Source of the DNA: Sialis fuliginosa
Lineage: Eukaryota > Arthropoda > Insecta > Megaloptera > Sialidae
DNA: 64,000 nucleotides
NCBI GenBank assembly: GCA_961205875.1
Contig: OY540815.1
Coordinates: 620,001-684,000 of the forward strand
Reading direction: 5' to 3'
Each line of letters starts with the position of its first letter. Within the stretch, counting starts at the first letter, position 1. The notes beneath the pieces were generated by a model. The model had not been told where the DNA came from. It ran no database searches and saw nothing but the letters and a program-made list of their open reading frames with translations. Position numbers and translations under genes: made by a program. Below, piece by piece: positions 11,549-22,439 of the stretch.

Positions 11549-11634
11549 TTTCAAGATCACCGCGGAAGCCTCAAGACTTGTATACCTAAAAGTTGTTTAT
11601 AAAAGAATAAAAAATAAAATTATTCCCTTTTGAA

Positions 11635-11790
11635 GAAATTATGAAAACAGCGATAGAATCGGGAATTACTTAACCGATTTCAATGCGGTTTTCCCCAATA
11701 GTTAGATAATTTTTCTGTGCAGTATCGTGGCTATTAATATTTGATGAAAATCTAATATTTAACATCAAAAGACTGAAATAAATCTTTATC
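11635..11790. repeat. ACCGATTT-module repeat
   Basis: Contains TTAACCGATTTCAATGCGGTTTTCCCCAATAG, which is closely matched near 47590-47640 (GAACCGATTTTAATGCGGTT then CACCAATAG). It is part of the module shared by several repeat families. Confidence 0.65.
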
Positions 11791-12214
11791 AAGTCGTGTT
11801 TTGTTTCCATGATGTCACAGCATACAACTGTCATTTAGGTATATAGAAACATAGAACCTAGGCATGGAATTCATAATTCTATAATTTACGGTTTCAGTAT
11901 TTTATTAACCCTAGTTAGATAACCTACGTCGAATCGACGTACTCATTATGTATATCTTTAATGTACCATAAATATGGTTATCTTTCTAGGGTTAATTTAC
12001 GTCAACTATGGTTACTACAACTCTTTCAAATATTTTGTCTAACAAATAGATGATTTTTGACATATGCTAGCAATTAAATATTTTGAAATATATTGAATGA
12101 AAATTAAAGTATAAAGAAACATTTCACTTCCAAGAAAACTAAAATTCCGAAATTAATTATTATGATTGTTGCTACCCTATTTATTTATTTCTTTTTGATT
12201 TTCATACAAATTCT
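11791..12214. other. AT-rich interval without gene
   Basis: No open frame of interest and no repeat boundary recognised. Confidence 0.4.
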
Positions 12215-12470
12215 AAGATAAGACTTGATGTTTCCTGAGAGTTAAAAAATATAATTTAACACGATTTTCTCAATAACTACTAAACGGATTTTATTCCGGT
12301 TTTCACTAATGGATATGTAAAGTATTAGATATATAAATTTGTATATTTTGTGTAAATTTCAGTCGGAAAAAAACAATTCGCGGTGAATCGAGTGGGCATG
12401 ATTACTTTAAGTTTAATTAAATTAATATCCCCGGGTAACACCGGATCCAATGCGTTAGTAAGAAATAAAA
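12215..12470 (+). repeat. Family V repeat copy
   Basis: Shares with 4150-4440 (reverse) and 27000-27245 the blocks CACGATTTTCTCA, GGAAAAAAACAATTCG, CCGGGTAACACCGG and CCAATGCG. The end phrase ATGCGTTAGTA matches ATGCGCTAGTA of the 27-kb copy. Confidence 0.75.
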
Positions 12471-12739
12471 GAATGTTTAAATTCAATTTACTTAAAACGT
12501 TGTCTGGTAATTAAATTCCTGTATTACATCCTAATACCTATCTTATCATGTTCAAGAGATAACCTATTTCATTAATTAGTCAACTTATTAAATGCTAATT
12601 TTATCTTGTTTGAGGCAAACCTCTACACTGTTAATAAGTATGTATATACCTATAACGTGATCTCGTATGCAAATGTTACTATCAACTATATTATGTGCAT
12701 ATTTATGTACATACGTATGTATATAGATATATAAAATAC
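12471..12739. other. AT-rich spacer with TATG-rich tract
   Basis: Contains a degenerate ATGTACATACGTATGTATAT tract near 12702. No gene. Confidence 0.4.
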
Positions 12740-13290
12740 TTGGCAAGGACCCCAGTAATGGCTTTTTTAAAATTAAATATGCTGAATTAGAAATATTTGT
12801 TGATATTTGATTACTACCATTTCTGAATATTCATCCATATATATTTAACTGTCTTACAGCGTGATTTGATGACAATCGGCCAATAGGTGTCAAAATGGTG
12901 GACATTTAAACTAATTATTAGTATAACTTATTTATTAATTATTATATTATCATAGCAAATGTTTTACATTGTTTCAAATTTGACGATTCTTTATTTTATA
13001 TCTTTTGTGTCGTAGTACTTATCATTTTGTAATCATTAGCAAGTGTCCATCACTGCGTGCTTATTACTGGTTTTACTTTATCCATTACTGGAGAAAAAAC
13101 ATAAACAAAATAAAAGGCTACAATTTAAAAAACAAACTATTTTTGCGGAATTTAGTAATTAAATTGATTAAATAAAGAGTTACTTGTTTTATTAGTAATA
13201 TGAGTTCATTAGAAATACAATAAAAAAGCCCGTCAATCACAAAAACAGTAAACCTTGCTCTTATAAGTAACGGCCATAACTGGTTTAAAT
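12740..13290. mobile_element. Family R element, diverged ends
   Basis: Opposite-orientation relative of 62015-62539, sharing CAATCGGCCAATAGGTGTC, AAAATGGTGGACATTT, GCAAGTGTCCATCACTGCG, CCATTACTGGAG and CGGCCATAACTGG. The terminal TAAGGTACTGGCACC is degraded on both sides. Confidence 0.75.
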
Positions 13291-13937
13291 ATCTTTATAT
13301 TATACTTACCCATATATAAATATATTTCGAATAGTAATTTTTGACGTACCAATTGTGAAATGCAAACCAATCAACACATTTTTTTTTCTTTTTTACTCCA
13401 AAGCTTATTTTAGTAGAGCCATTTAAAAAAAACTTTGCAAGAGCTATAGTTATAGATTATGAACACAAAATTGTACAGGAATATATCGCTTTGTGATTAA
13501 AATTGATTAAAAACGATATTTTAATATATCCGATAAATGCACCTTAGGTATATGTATGTAAATAATTTTTTTAATGCATAGCCATAGTTTCTCTGCGATC
13601 CACCACGAAAACAGTTGTTCCAAAAAAAAATGATAATACCTTTTTTCCTGAGAATTTAATAATATACAATTTATATAATAATTAATAACCCTCATTAACC
13701 TCCGAGCTATAGAAAGTGAGATATTCGCGAAAAAACGTTTTTCGTGACATTAAACCTTCAATATCTCGCAACGCCGACACGATATCGTTGGGAACTTTTT
13801 ACACGTGATTTAAAACACTGTAACGAAGGTGTATACAAAAATTCAGCTAATTGCTATTTTTTTCACAATTGAAACCTAAAATTACTGGATTATATGTATA
13901 TTTATAATTTCTCTTTATCTATCTATGAAAGTGAAAG
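13291..13937. other. AT-rich interval without gene
   Basis: No gene or repeat end recognised. A small block around 13690-13860 (GAGATATTCGCG, CTCGCAACGCCG) is less AT-rich and unassigned. Confidence 0.4.
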
Positions 13938-14075
13938 CATTTATTATTACAACTGTCAATTAAATAGATGTATAGAAATAATATCTAAAACGTGTTAAAC
14001 TGTTGAAATATCAAATAAATAAGAAGCCATTGACAAAACAACATTTTTTTTAAACGAAAAAATTATTATAATGAT
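13938..14075. repeat. Repeat shared with 7038-7185
   Basis: Shares ACTGTCAATTAAATAGA and AAGCCATTGACAAAACAAC in the same order and spacing as the first copy. Confidence 0.75.
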
Positions 14076-14379
14076 TTATGGTCCAGGCAACGTAGAATTT
14101 TTTACTGGTGTAAAATTTGGAAAAATGTATGAGGTGTCAAATTTAGACAGTGATTAGAACATGTCCAGATGTATATTTCCTGAAAACTCCCTAGCAAAAT
14201 TTGCTCCGGAACACCCTCAACCAAGGGCCCAAAGTTTTATTTTACAAGGATTTTGTGAACACTCTGTATCTAAGGAACGGAATGTTCAATCAACCCTGTC
14301 TTTCGCATTTTAAACAGATAATTAAATTATCTACAACCTTTTTTATTATTATTTTAACCAAAAATAATTGCATACCTTT

Positions 14380-14945
14380 CAAAATGTCAAGACAAACACG
14401 TTTCGTTCCGTGTATGTCTGTCCGTTCGTCCGTGTGTCCGCCCGTTCGTCTGTCACCTGAATCCTCGTCACACGCATAATTCATGAACCACTGTTGTTGA
14501 AACTTGGTCGGATGGTTGGGTCTGGCTTGAGGACGGTCCCATTTCAAAATCATCAAAATCATATAAATAAGATATCTCAAGAACAACACATCTAACGTGA
14601 AAATTTTATAGTATATTTTTTGTAGAGTATTAAATTTTCTATAATATGGGTCTACAACGTTTCTTGTAAAATATTTTTTACAAATGTCATTTTGACGTTT
14701 GCATACATTTAGATTTAGATTGAAATTGTCAAAAAATTAAAAATATACGAAAACATAATCAGGTGCGTTTTAAGAAAAATTTCGAAGTAATATTTTTTAA
14801 TAAAATTGTACAAAAATTAAATGGTTAACCAATTCCAGGCAATTTATCTAAACACTATCGGATTTTATTTAAATTGTTCAATAATCAACTACCTTTGGTG
14901 AATTTAGTACAAAGAAGCACTGTGCATTTACTTTGCAGATGTTTT
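14380..14945 (+). mobile_element. Family A element, 5' truncated
   Basis: Begins at GTCAAGACAAACACG, continues through a GTCTGTCCGTTCGTCC tract, CACACGCATAATTCATGAACC and GAGGACGGTCCC, and ends at the GCACTGTGCATTTAC..GCAGATG terminus. The CTTCCTCGCAATATCG start seen in complete copies is missing. It has a single AAATGTCATTTTGACGTTT unit. Its fortuitous frames (SYACDEDSGDRR-like on the reverse) recur in every copy and come from the GTCT/GTCC tract. Confidence 0.8.
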
Positions 14946-15130
14946 TTCTGTATCATGGTGTGTAAAAAAGTCTTGTGCCGACCAGGGCAGTTTAATTTTT
15001 ACATGAAGATGTATAACAATGAGTTAAATTGACGGTTACAAAATTTCTTTAACTTTGATATTTATGCTGGCTAAGATCAAAAGTTAAAATAGACGAGTCA
15101 GAAAATCGCTAAGAGATGTCAATTAAACAA

Positions 15131-15325
15131 TGTTGGACAGTTTTCACGAGCTGGCAAAATCCACGTTCTGGCCACGCGGTGCTCGGTTGCCATAGTACCG
15201 TCGTGTAAACCTCCACCCCCCCTGCCCCTCCACAACCCGCCGCGGTACTTACCCCCGCACTTCGCCGACAAACCCCAGACATGATCGATATAGAGCCCCC
15301 CTTCATACCCTGGGGCTGTCCAACA
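15131..15325. repeat. GC-rich island bounded by 10-bp inverted repeats
   Basis: TGTTGGACAG at 15131-15140 and its exact complement CTGTCCAACA at 15316-15325 bound a 195-bp segment far richer in G and C than its surroundings (CCACCCCCCCTGCCCC, CCGCCGCGG). No target duplication is visible. It could be a MITE or a captured GC-rich fragment. Confidence 0.5.
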
Positions 15326-15468
15326 GAATGCTTGCATTCCGATGATATTAAAATTAAGTTTTCACAGAATTTGGTTTGTTTGGAAAGAACATTTATGTTT
15401 GTTGTTTATCGAATTTCGTTAATGTTATTTTCGAATGTACCTTTTTTGCTCGCTGAAATAATTTTTTA

Positions 15469-16750
15469 CTTCCTCACAATATCGAAGTTACGAGAAGCTT
15501 TGTGATCGTTTTAAACTGACAAAAAATTGTTCTCCGATTTCAAAAATTTAAATTGATTTTTCCGTTTCAGGACAAGACAAACACTTTTCGTTCCGTGTCT
15601 GTCTGTCTGTCTATGTGTATAGCGTGTTTTTTAAAAAAAAATTATTTTTTCGGTCCCGCAGGTTTATGTTTTAGCTTTGGATCAAAAGTTATTGTCTCAA
15701 AATTTCAAACTCATAGATCAAACCTGTAAACGGTGTAAACCGAGTCTTTTTCCCATTTGATTTACATGGGAAAAATAACTTTATAAATATCTCGTTGAAA
15801 AAAGTTTTTTTTGAAAATTTCTCAAGGGAATATTTTGTAGAGAATTAAGTGCTCAATTCATAAATCCAATAAATTTTAAGAAATGTTTGTTTAAAAATTA
15901 TAAAAATTGGATTTTACTTTTTATGATAATCTTTAAATGAACATATCTTTAAAAATATTCGATCTATGAATTGAGCACTTGGGATCTTTTTTGTAAGAAA
16001 TTTAATTCTCTATGATATACTGCTGTAAAAAATAAAAATAATTAAATTTTTCAACGAGATAATAAATTTTGGGACAATTAACTTTTGATCCAAAGCTGAA
16101 ATATAGGCCTGTGGAACCGAAAAAAAAATAAAAAAAACCCTAGTGTGTATGTGTGTATGTCAGTCCTTTGAATCCTTATCACACGCATAACTCATGAACC
16201 ACTGAACTGATCTTAATGAAACTTCGTTGGATGGTTGGGTTTGGCTTGAGGACGGTCCAATTTCAATATCAAAATCGTGTGTAAGGAGGAAGGGTGACAT
16301 CCAAAAATATTTATTTTTTCAAGATATTTCAAGAACGACAAATGTTACGTGACAATTTGTTAGAAGTATTCAATTTCTTATAATATAGGTCTACAACGTT
16401 TGTTGTAAAATATTCTCTTACAATGATTTATCTCAATTTGCTTTAAAAAATCGTTATTTGTTATTTTTATTAATTGATACTTTGACATATTAAATGTCAT
16501 TTTGACATTTGCATTTTAGATGTAGATTAAAATTATCAAAATATTAAAAATATAAGAAAAAATAATGAGGGGTGTCTTAAGAAAAAATTTGAATTAATAT
16601 TTTTTAGTAAAATTGTATATAAATGAAATGGTGAATCAATTCCAGGCAATTTATATGAACAGTTTATCGGTTTTTATTTAAATTGTTCAATAATTAACTA
16701 CCTTTGGCGAATTTACCACGAGGAAGCACTGTGCATTTACTTGGCAGATG
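15469..16750 (+). mobile_element. Family A element split by a B insertion
   Basis: Starts CTTCCTCACAATATCGAAG and ends GAGGAAGCACTG..TTACTTGGCAGATGTTTTT, the same ends as copies at 32445-33240, 35944-36835 (reverse) and 54855-55664. Its GTCTGTCTGTCT tract at ~15600 is interrupted by a 519-bp family B element at 15622-16140, then resumes with CCTTATCACACGCATAACTCATG. Confidence 0.88.
15622..16140. mobile_element. Family B foldback element (TA target)
   Basis: Long inverted-repeat element. The left arm has CGGTCCCGCAGGTTTATG, CATAGATCAAACCTG and ATCTCGTTGAAAAA, and the right arm carries their complements. Ends are GCGTGTTTTTT and AAAAAACCC with TA on both sides (15620-15621 and 16141-16142), suggesting Tc1/mariner-type target use. 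It is nested in family A. Confidence 0.85.
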
Positions 16751-16869
16751 TTTTTTTGAGGAGAGGTACGCTTCGGCGCACCTACTCTCTTAGACTGAAT
16801 TTTGTCGCTCGTGTTCATTTAAGTTTGATACCACTGAGGTACACCATAAAAAGGATAGAATGTTTAGAT

Positions 16870-17223
16870 CAAGCTTGTCCAACCTGCGGCCCGCGAGTAT
16901 GTTTGATGCGGCCCTCATTGAATAATTAAAAAAAAAAAAAATCATATAATAATAAAATAATAAATATAACACATAACACAACGCTAAAAAGATTCTACGA
17001 TTTAAAAAATAAAATACAATGTTTTTAGAATCAAAAAGAAAAACTAGAGGTACAAAAATCAAAAACACTATAATAATTAACCTAATAATTAAATTTAACA
17101 GTTTTTGAACTGATGTTTTCTCAAAACAGGTTTTTTTAGAACGCTGAATATTTCGGGGGGGGGGGGGGGTAGATTGGGTTTATGCTATACGGCCCAAAAG
17201 GTTCAAAAGGTTAGACGCCTATG
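16870..17223. mobile_element. hAT-type MITE (GTCCAACC family), perfect 8-bp TSD
   Basis: Starts CAAGCTTGTCCAACCTGCGG and ends TTAGACGCCTATG, with the 8-bp duplication GTTTAGAT at 16862-16869 and 17224-17231. The same family occurs at 23976-24250, 43510-43785 and 57175-57396. GCGGCCC motifs lie just inside both ends. From memory, the termini resemble the MER1/Charlie class of hAT elements. A long G run lies at about 17155-17169. Confidence 0.9.
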
Positions 17224-17350
17224 GTTTAGATTATTATACATTTATTAGCACTGCTTTAAAATCCAAATTAAATTTATTATAACAAACAACAGACAAAAAC
17301 TATGGTTATGACTTATCAAATACAAATCCCCTAACCATAAAAATTGCATT

Positions 17351-17389
17351 CTATCATCATCAGAGTCCTAGAGACTCTGATGATGATAG
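17351..17389. repeat. Perfect 17-bp hairpin
   Basis: CTATCATCATCAGAGTC and its exact complement flank the five-base loop CTAGA. It is not embedded in a recognised repeat. Confidence 0.9.
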
Positions 17390-17518
17390 CATTGCTATTG
17401 AAACACGTGTAAGTCTAAACTCTCACAATTTTTAAATTTATTATTTTTTCGGTCGCACATTAATTCTTATACATACAATGGCCGGTTTTGGTTTCGACAC
17501 CCTAATGTCTGTTTAGCA

Positions 17519-17808
17519 AATTTGTTAGCTAGCAAGCACTTTCAAATGGGGTATGAAACTTATATGACAGTTCTCTTTGAGTTTTTAACAGATATTTGCA
17601 AGCACAGTAAGTTGGTTTTTACCATTTTTACTCAAGGTTAGTAAATACACTTTAGAAAATATACTTTACATATATTTAATTTTACCTCCTATGCATTAAA
17701 TTATCTATCAAAAACTCCAAGAAAACTATCATATAAGTTTCATACCCCATTTGAAAGTGCTTGCTAGCTAGCAAATTTTGCTAGCTCCTTTATAATACCG
17801 GACATAAA
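17519..17808. mobile_element. Family S short foldback
   Basis: Inverted arms contain TTAGCTAGCAAGCACTTTC and AAATGGGGTATGAAACTTAT on the left and their complements on the right, ending in CTCCTTTATAATACCGGACAT. The second copy is at 22955-23222. The left boundary is uncertain. Confidence 0.75.
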
Positions 17809-18189
17809 TAAAGCGTTTGATTAGATTTTGGTTTACTCTTGTACTATATTTATAAAAAAAATAAGAGTGAACGAATTGGTTGTTGACATTTTTTTAAATC
17901 ATAATAAATAAAAGAATAAAAATTATTTGTGTACTACTAAAAGTGTATTTAAATTGCTAAATCTAACATTTTTTTTTGTATAATTATACTCACCCTTTAA
18001 AATTGAAGTCACGTTTTTAATTGACAATTAAATTTCCAACCCTTAATACTTAATCAATTTTTGCGAAGTGTAATTATAAAATTAGTTATTCATTTAATAT
18101 ATTTTTGACATTTCCTTCCTCTTAGATAAATTTTATGAAATTTAGAAATGTAGGACAAATTATAATTATTTTAAGATTATAAATAGCTA
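17809..18189. other. AT-rich interval without gene
   Basis: No gene or repeat end recognised. Confidence 0.4.
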
Positions 18190-18545
18190 TAAAGAAATTG
18201 GGGTTCAGACCTAAATTATTTTTATGGAAAATGTTTTTGGTGCTAAATTTTGTAACTTTTTTCATCTAAAAATTGACCATTGCGAGTATTATCTCACTAA
18301 TTTTGACTTGGTACATTTGCATTTCAATTGAACCTAAAAGACATTTATTTTCTGACAAAAATTTTTTTTCATATATTAAAAATTATTTTCAAAGATAATA
18401 AAGAACATGGAAGTTATGTATGGTTCTCTATTCCGATATTTATTCTTCTCATTGTAAATTGTATTTTACATAAAACAGTGGTTTTCAAAATTTTAAAGTA
18501 TAGAAGTTTAGAGACTGCTGTTATAAACGAACGTCATTTAGATTA
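18190..18545 (+). repeat. Family L repeat, partial
   Basis: Shares GCGAGTATTATCTCACTAAT, TTGACTTGGTACATTTGCA and AATTGAACCTAA with 22440-22950 and 41045-41700. It ends with AAGAACATGGAAGTTATG, which recurs near 33275. Confidence 0.7.
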
Positions 18546-18572
18546 AATATTTTGTACGAAGAAAGTACATAT

Positions 18573-19410
18573 ACAGGATGGTCCCGTTTGGGATACAGAT
18601 ATTTCAAGAGCTGATTCCTTGACTCATTATGTGTAAAAAATTGTAAGGGAAGGTGGGGTCTATTTTCAACACCCTCTGAGCTACTGGATGTTTAAAAACT
18701 TCCTTCAGAGTAATATTTACAAACAAAGATTATCTCATAATGTAACTAGATAATTAGTCAGTTTCATAGGTAATTAACTAACGTATTTTCAGTATTAGTG
18801 TTATTGCTAACCGTGTTACCAGTTCAGAGTTATTGCTCATCAAAGTCCAAAAATATATTTATTTTTTTGAAAATTTTTATGAAAATGACATTTTTTTCCA
18901 AAAGTACCTATAAAAAGTGGTATTTTTTATAATTATTTTGGTGTATCATAATGTTACCTACAAATTCACTTTACTAAGTTTGGACCTGGGTCTTACAGTT
19001 TTCCAGTTATAAATTTATCTAAATAATCCCCAAAGTGACTATTTTGCTACCAACCCTATTAAATCAAACAGTCATAATTTTTTGTTGTTTATAATTACAT
19101 AATTATTTTTTAAATTAAGTAAATTACCATTAACAATAAAATTATGTAATTATAAACCTAACCTAACCTAACCTAACCTAACCTAACCTAACCTAACCTA
19201 ACCTATGACACTGACTTAATGTCAGTTCCGTTACTTTGGAAGTTATGAGATAATCTTTGTTTGTAAGTACTACTCTGAAGAAAGTTTTTAAACATTCTGT
19301 AGCTCAGAGGGTGTTGAAGATAGACCCCACCTTCCCTTATAATTTTCTGCTCACAATGAGCCAAGGAATCAGCTCTTAAAATATCTGTATCCCAAACCGG
19401 ACCAGCCTGT
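18573..19410. mobile_element. Family D foldback with telomere-type array inside
   Basis: Ends are ACAGGATGGTCCCGTTTGGG and CCAAACCGGACCAGCCTGT, with ATTCCTTG..AAGGAATC arms carrying AAGGGAAGGTGGGGTCTAT and ACACCCTCTGAGCTAC. Copies also lie at 26247-26989 and 31211-31997. The inner right arm is missing and a (CCTAA)n run stands in its place at 19157-19205. Confidence 0.85.
19157..19205. repeat. Interstitial (CCTAA)~10 array
   Basis: About ten uninterrupted units of the insect telomeric pentamer, directly after ATGTAATTATAAA and before TGACACTGAC. Related D copies have arm sequence at this point. Confidence 0.95.
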
Positions 19411-19690
19411 ATAAATGTATTTTTGTGATTTACCTTGTTGTAATAAATGTACGAAAACACGACTGATGTATAGAGTATGAGGGACATCCCTGGAGTTATT
19501 TTATCCAGCCGTTACGTGCCTTCCTCGGCTACTACTACAATCCCCCCCCCCCTCCTGCTGCAATCCCGGAAGCAAAACATAACGCTCCCGTTTCCCGATT
19601 CAGATTTACTTATTTTCTGCCAAGCGGGGATTTTCTTTTTTTTGTTTTAATTTGTTTATACATGCGTAAAATGTTTATTTTGATTTGATG

Positions 19691-20560
19691 TCTGTCTGTT
19701 TGTCTGTTCCCTGAATCCTTATCACACGCATAAATCATGAACCACTGAACCGATTTTAATAAAACTTGGTTTGTTGGTTAAGGCTGACTAAATAAAACTA
19801 ATTACAACCCTTCATATGTGACAGGGGGTGAAATATTTATTACTAGAAAAAATTCTCCATATCAATTTTTCAACCTTTTTGCAATCCCGTAAGGGTTCAA
19901 TTTTCGGGATACTAAGTAGCCTATATCCTTCCTAAGGTTGCAAGCTATCTCACTGCCAAATTTCATTAAGATCCGTAAAGCGGTTTAACCGTAAACAGGT
20001 AACAAATAGACAGACTGAGAGATACACTTTCGCATTTATTATATAAGTCTCGAATCCTATGTAAGATAAGGGGTTGTGTTGGCCCCCTAATAACCCCTCT
20101 TCCGTAGTATTTTTCCCGCCAGATCGAATGTAACTAATTACAACCCTTCATATGTGACAGGATGTGAAATATTAAATTTTTCTTATTTTTAGTTTTCTTT
20201 CATTATACATAATCGTAAATATCTCGGCTCCTATGCGAGATAGAGGGTTGTTTTTCCCCCTAATCCTTCCACCCCCGTAGTATTTTTTCCGTCGGATTGA
20301 ATAAAATCACTTACAACCCTTCATATGTAACGGGGGGTAAAATATTAATTACTAAAAAAATTAAAACATTTCCACCCCCTTGCAATTCATTAGGGGTTTA
20401 ATTTTCGAGGTATAAAATAGCCTATGTCCGTCCTCGGGATGCAAGCTATCTCTCTGCCAAATTTCATCAAGATCGGTTCAGCGGTTTAGCCGTGAAAAGG
20501 TAACAAACAGACAGAGAGACAGACAGACAAACTTTCGCATTTATAATATTAGTATGGACT
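19691..20560. mobile_element. Composite insect repeat with GTCT and CAGA tracts
   Basis: Starts TGTCTGTCTGTTTGTCTGTT, then CTTATCACACGCATAAATCATG and GAACCGATTTTAATAAAAC. A ~280-bp unit (CAACCCTTCATATGTGACAG..GCAAGCTATCTC..CCAAATTTCAT) then recurs about three times with decay. The final part is CATCAAGATCGGTTCAGCGG, a CAGACAGAGAGACAGAC tract and CTTTCGCATTTATAATATTA. From memory this tail is very widespread in insects (reported for Helitron-like and RTE-like repeats). I cannot decide the class from this copy. Confidence 0.65.
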
Positions 20561-20735
20561 AGAATGGATTACAAAAGTTCTCAGACATCATTTGAGACAA
20601 TAAAAATTATGTCTTTTAATAAATTTTTTGAAATTTTCTTTACGTTTTGAAGGTAGTACAATCAGAATCTGCTCTTTCGACGGTTTTACAATACTTCCAT
20701 TTCTTTCAGAACATAGAAGTAAAAATTATTGATTT
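20561..20735. repeat. Family L fragment
   Basis: Contains TTTCTTTACGTTTTGAAG, GACGGTTTTACAATACTTCC and TTCAGAACATAGAAGTAAAA, matching 1590-1685 and 22440-22520. Confidence 0.6.
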
Positions 20736-20772
20736 AGGTAATCCGTGAGTTCGAAAAGGTTAAGAACCACTG
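20736..20772. mobile_element. hAT 3' end fragment (AACCACTG)
   Basis: GTGAGTTCGAAAAGGTTAAG followed by AACCACTG resembles the terminus of hAT elements whose ends read CAGTGGTTCT. Only the end is present. Confidence 0.45.
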
Positions 20773-20987
20773 GTTATTATTTGTGGAGCGCTTGTCTGGG
20801 GTTAAATTGCGTACAATAACCTCGGACTGTTTATTGTTACAAAGTTCGTGAACATTTCGTACATGTTTGTAAAAATTGCGGAAGCTAGAAATTACAATAA
20901 ATTTTGCAAACGTCTGTCAATTCTCCTTATTCCAATGACGTACATTTGAATTAACTGCAAGATCTTGTTTTTATACCTACATATATA

Positions 20988-21880
20988 CAGGGTGGCGCAA
21001 TGAAAACGAAACGGTCGCGTTTTTGGTGAGTTAAAATAAGATTTTGAAAAAACGCTCGAACACGTCGATTTTGCTTTCAAGGGGGACATCTTTTGCAATA
21101 AAATTTTTGCAAGAATCTTTTCAACCCTTTGCGCTATGAGCACAACCCTTAAAATTTTAAATAGCATGATAGGGCAAGTGATACCTCATTTGAAAGGTTT
21201 TTTCATTTTAAACAAGGTACTTTTTGTTTTTTTCTCAAATCTGTTTAATTTTAGTCAAGTTATTTACATTTTTAATTCCATGAATGCATTTATTTTCTGA
21301 TCAATAAAACAACAATTTACAACTAAAATTCAAAACAAAGTAGGCTTATTATCGAGGAATGTCGCCAACTAACTTCCCAAACGTTTCAACAAGTGAGAAA
21401 TAATTTTGAGCATAACTTGTATTTTTGTATGAAAGCTAGCGGAGCTCAATTTGAACATTTATTGAATTAATTAAAGTTTTGGATGTTAGTAAATTTTTGT
21501 GAATTATCTGATAAGTAAATAAGCCTACTCTGTTTTGAATTTTAGTTCTGAATGTTTGTTTTGTTGATCAGAAAATAAATGCATTCATGGAATTAAAAAT
21601 GTAAATAACTCGACTAAAATTAAACAGATTTGAAAAAAAAACAAAAAGCACCTTATTTAAAATGAAAAAACCTTTCAAATGAGGTATCATTTGCCCTATC
21701 ATGCTATTTAAAATTTTAAGGGTTGTGCTCATAGCGCAGAGGGTTGAAAAGATTCTTGCAAAAATTTTATTGCAAAAGATGTCCCCCTTGAAAGCAAAAT
21801 TGACGTGTTCGAGCGTTTTTACAAAATCTTATTTTAACTGACCAAAAACGCGACCGTTTCGTTTTCGTTGCGCCATCCTG
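20988..21880. mobile_element. Family F foldback element (TA target)
   Basis: An 893-bp element starts CAGGGTGGCGCAATGAAAAC and ends GTTTTCGTTGCGCCATCCTG, with TA on both sides. Arms of about 350 bp include ACGCTCGAACACGTCGATTT, GGGGGACATC and CATGATAGGGCAAGTGATAC, with complements on the right. It is a single copy in this window. Frames in the arms are mirror images of each other and are not genes. Confidence 0.88.
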
Positions 21881-21899
21881 TATATTAAAAAAAATTAGT

Positions 21900-22007
21900 T
21901 TGAATAATAATATTTAACTGTTTCTGTCGTGATTTTTCCTGATATTAACCCCCCCCCCCCTCCCCACTTGTTGTCCCGGGGCTCTAGAACCTCTAGTTAC
22001 GGCCCTG
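21900..22007. mobile_element. hAT right-end fragment
   Basis: Ends CTCTAGTTACGGCCCTG after a poly-C run and GTCCCGGGGCTCTAGA. The terminus matches the complement of the left end at 10266 (CAGGGCCGTAACTAG). Confidence 0.6.
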
Positions 22008-22070
22008 CTGTTAAGGCAGATAAAATATTGATCGAATTTCGACCATAGGCGATACTAGTACATATAACTA
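22008..22070. repeat. Repeat shared with 63712-63783
   Basis: Both copies contain GTTAAGGCAG, CGAATTTCGACCATAG and ATACTAGTACATAT in order. In both places the segment lies against a hAT terminus. Confidence 0.7.
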
Positions 22071-22439
22071 TTTATTACTATTTGTATTAAAAAAATTGCA
22101 CATATATTTTAATACAAAGTATTTATAACTCTAGTTTATTTATAGATTAAAAAAGAAGATTGAAAAAAATATTTATTTTAATCGTCCTTTCATTGTTTAA
22201 TATACGTCATTTCCTTTATACATATATAAATAATTAATTTAATTGCAATATAATAGAGATAAAAATTAAAATTCATTCATGCAAATATTTTTTAATTTGC
22301 ATTTATTTCTACCTTATCGTCAAGGTTGTTCATTTATAATTATCAATTATAGTTTTTATTAATATTAACCAATTGATGTATACAAAGTAAAAAATAATAA
22401 ATAGTTTTCACATCACGACAATTGAAAAAAACAACGAAG
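22071..22439. other. AT-rich interval without gene
   Basis: Nothing recognised. Confidence 0.4.

Noticed and set aside
14290..14589. Recurring protein-like frames reading SYACDKDSGDRR and TDGRTDGR in several places
   Set aside because: They fall on the GTCT/GTCC tract and the CACACGCATAACTCATGAACC module of family A in every copy, in frames that break differently each time. They are translations of a repeat, not genes.
15131..15325. CpG-island promoter for a host gene
   Set aside because: The segment is short, C-run based, bounded by inverted repeats, and has no adjacent exon.
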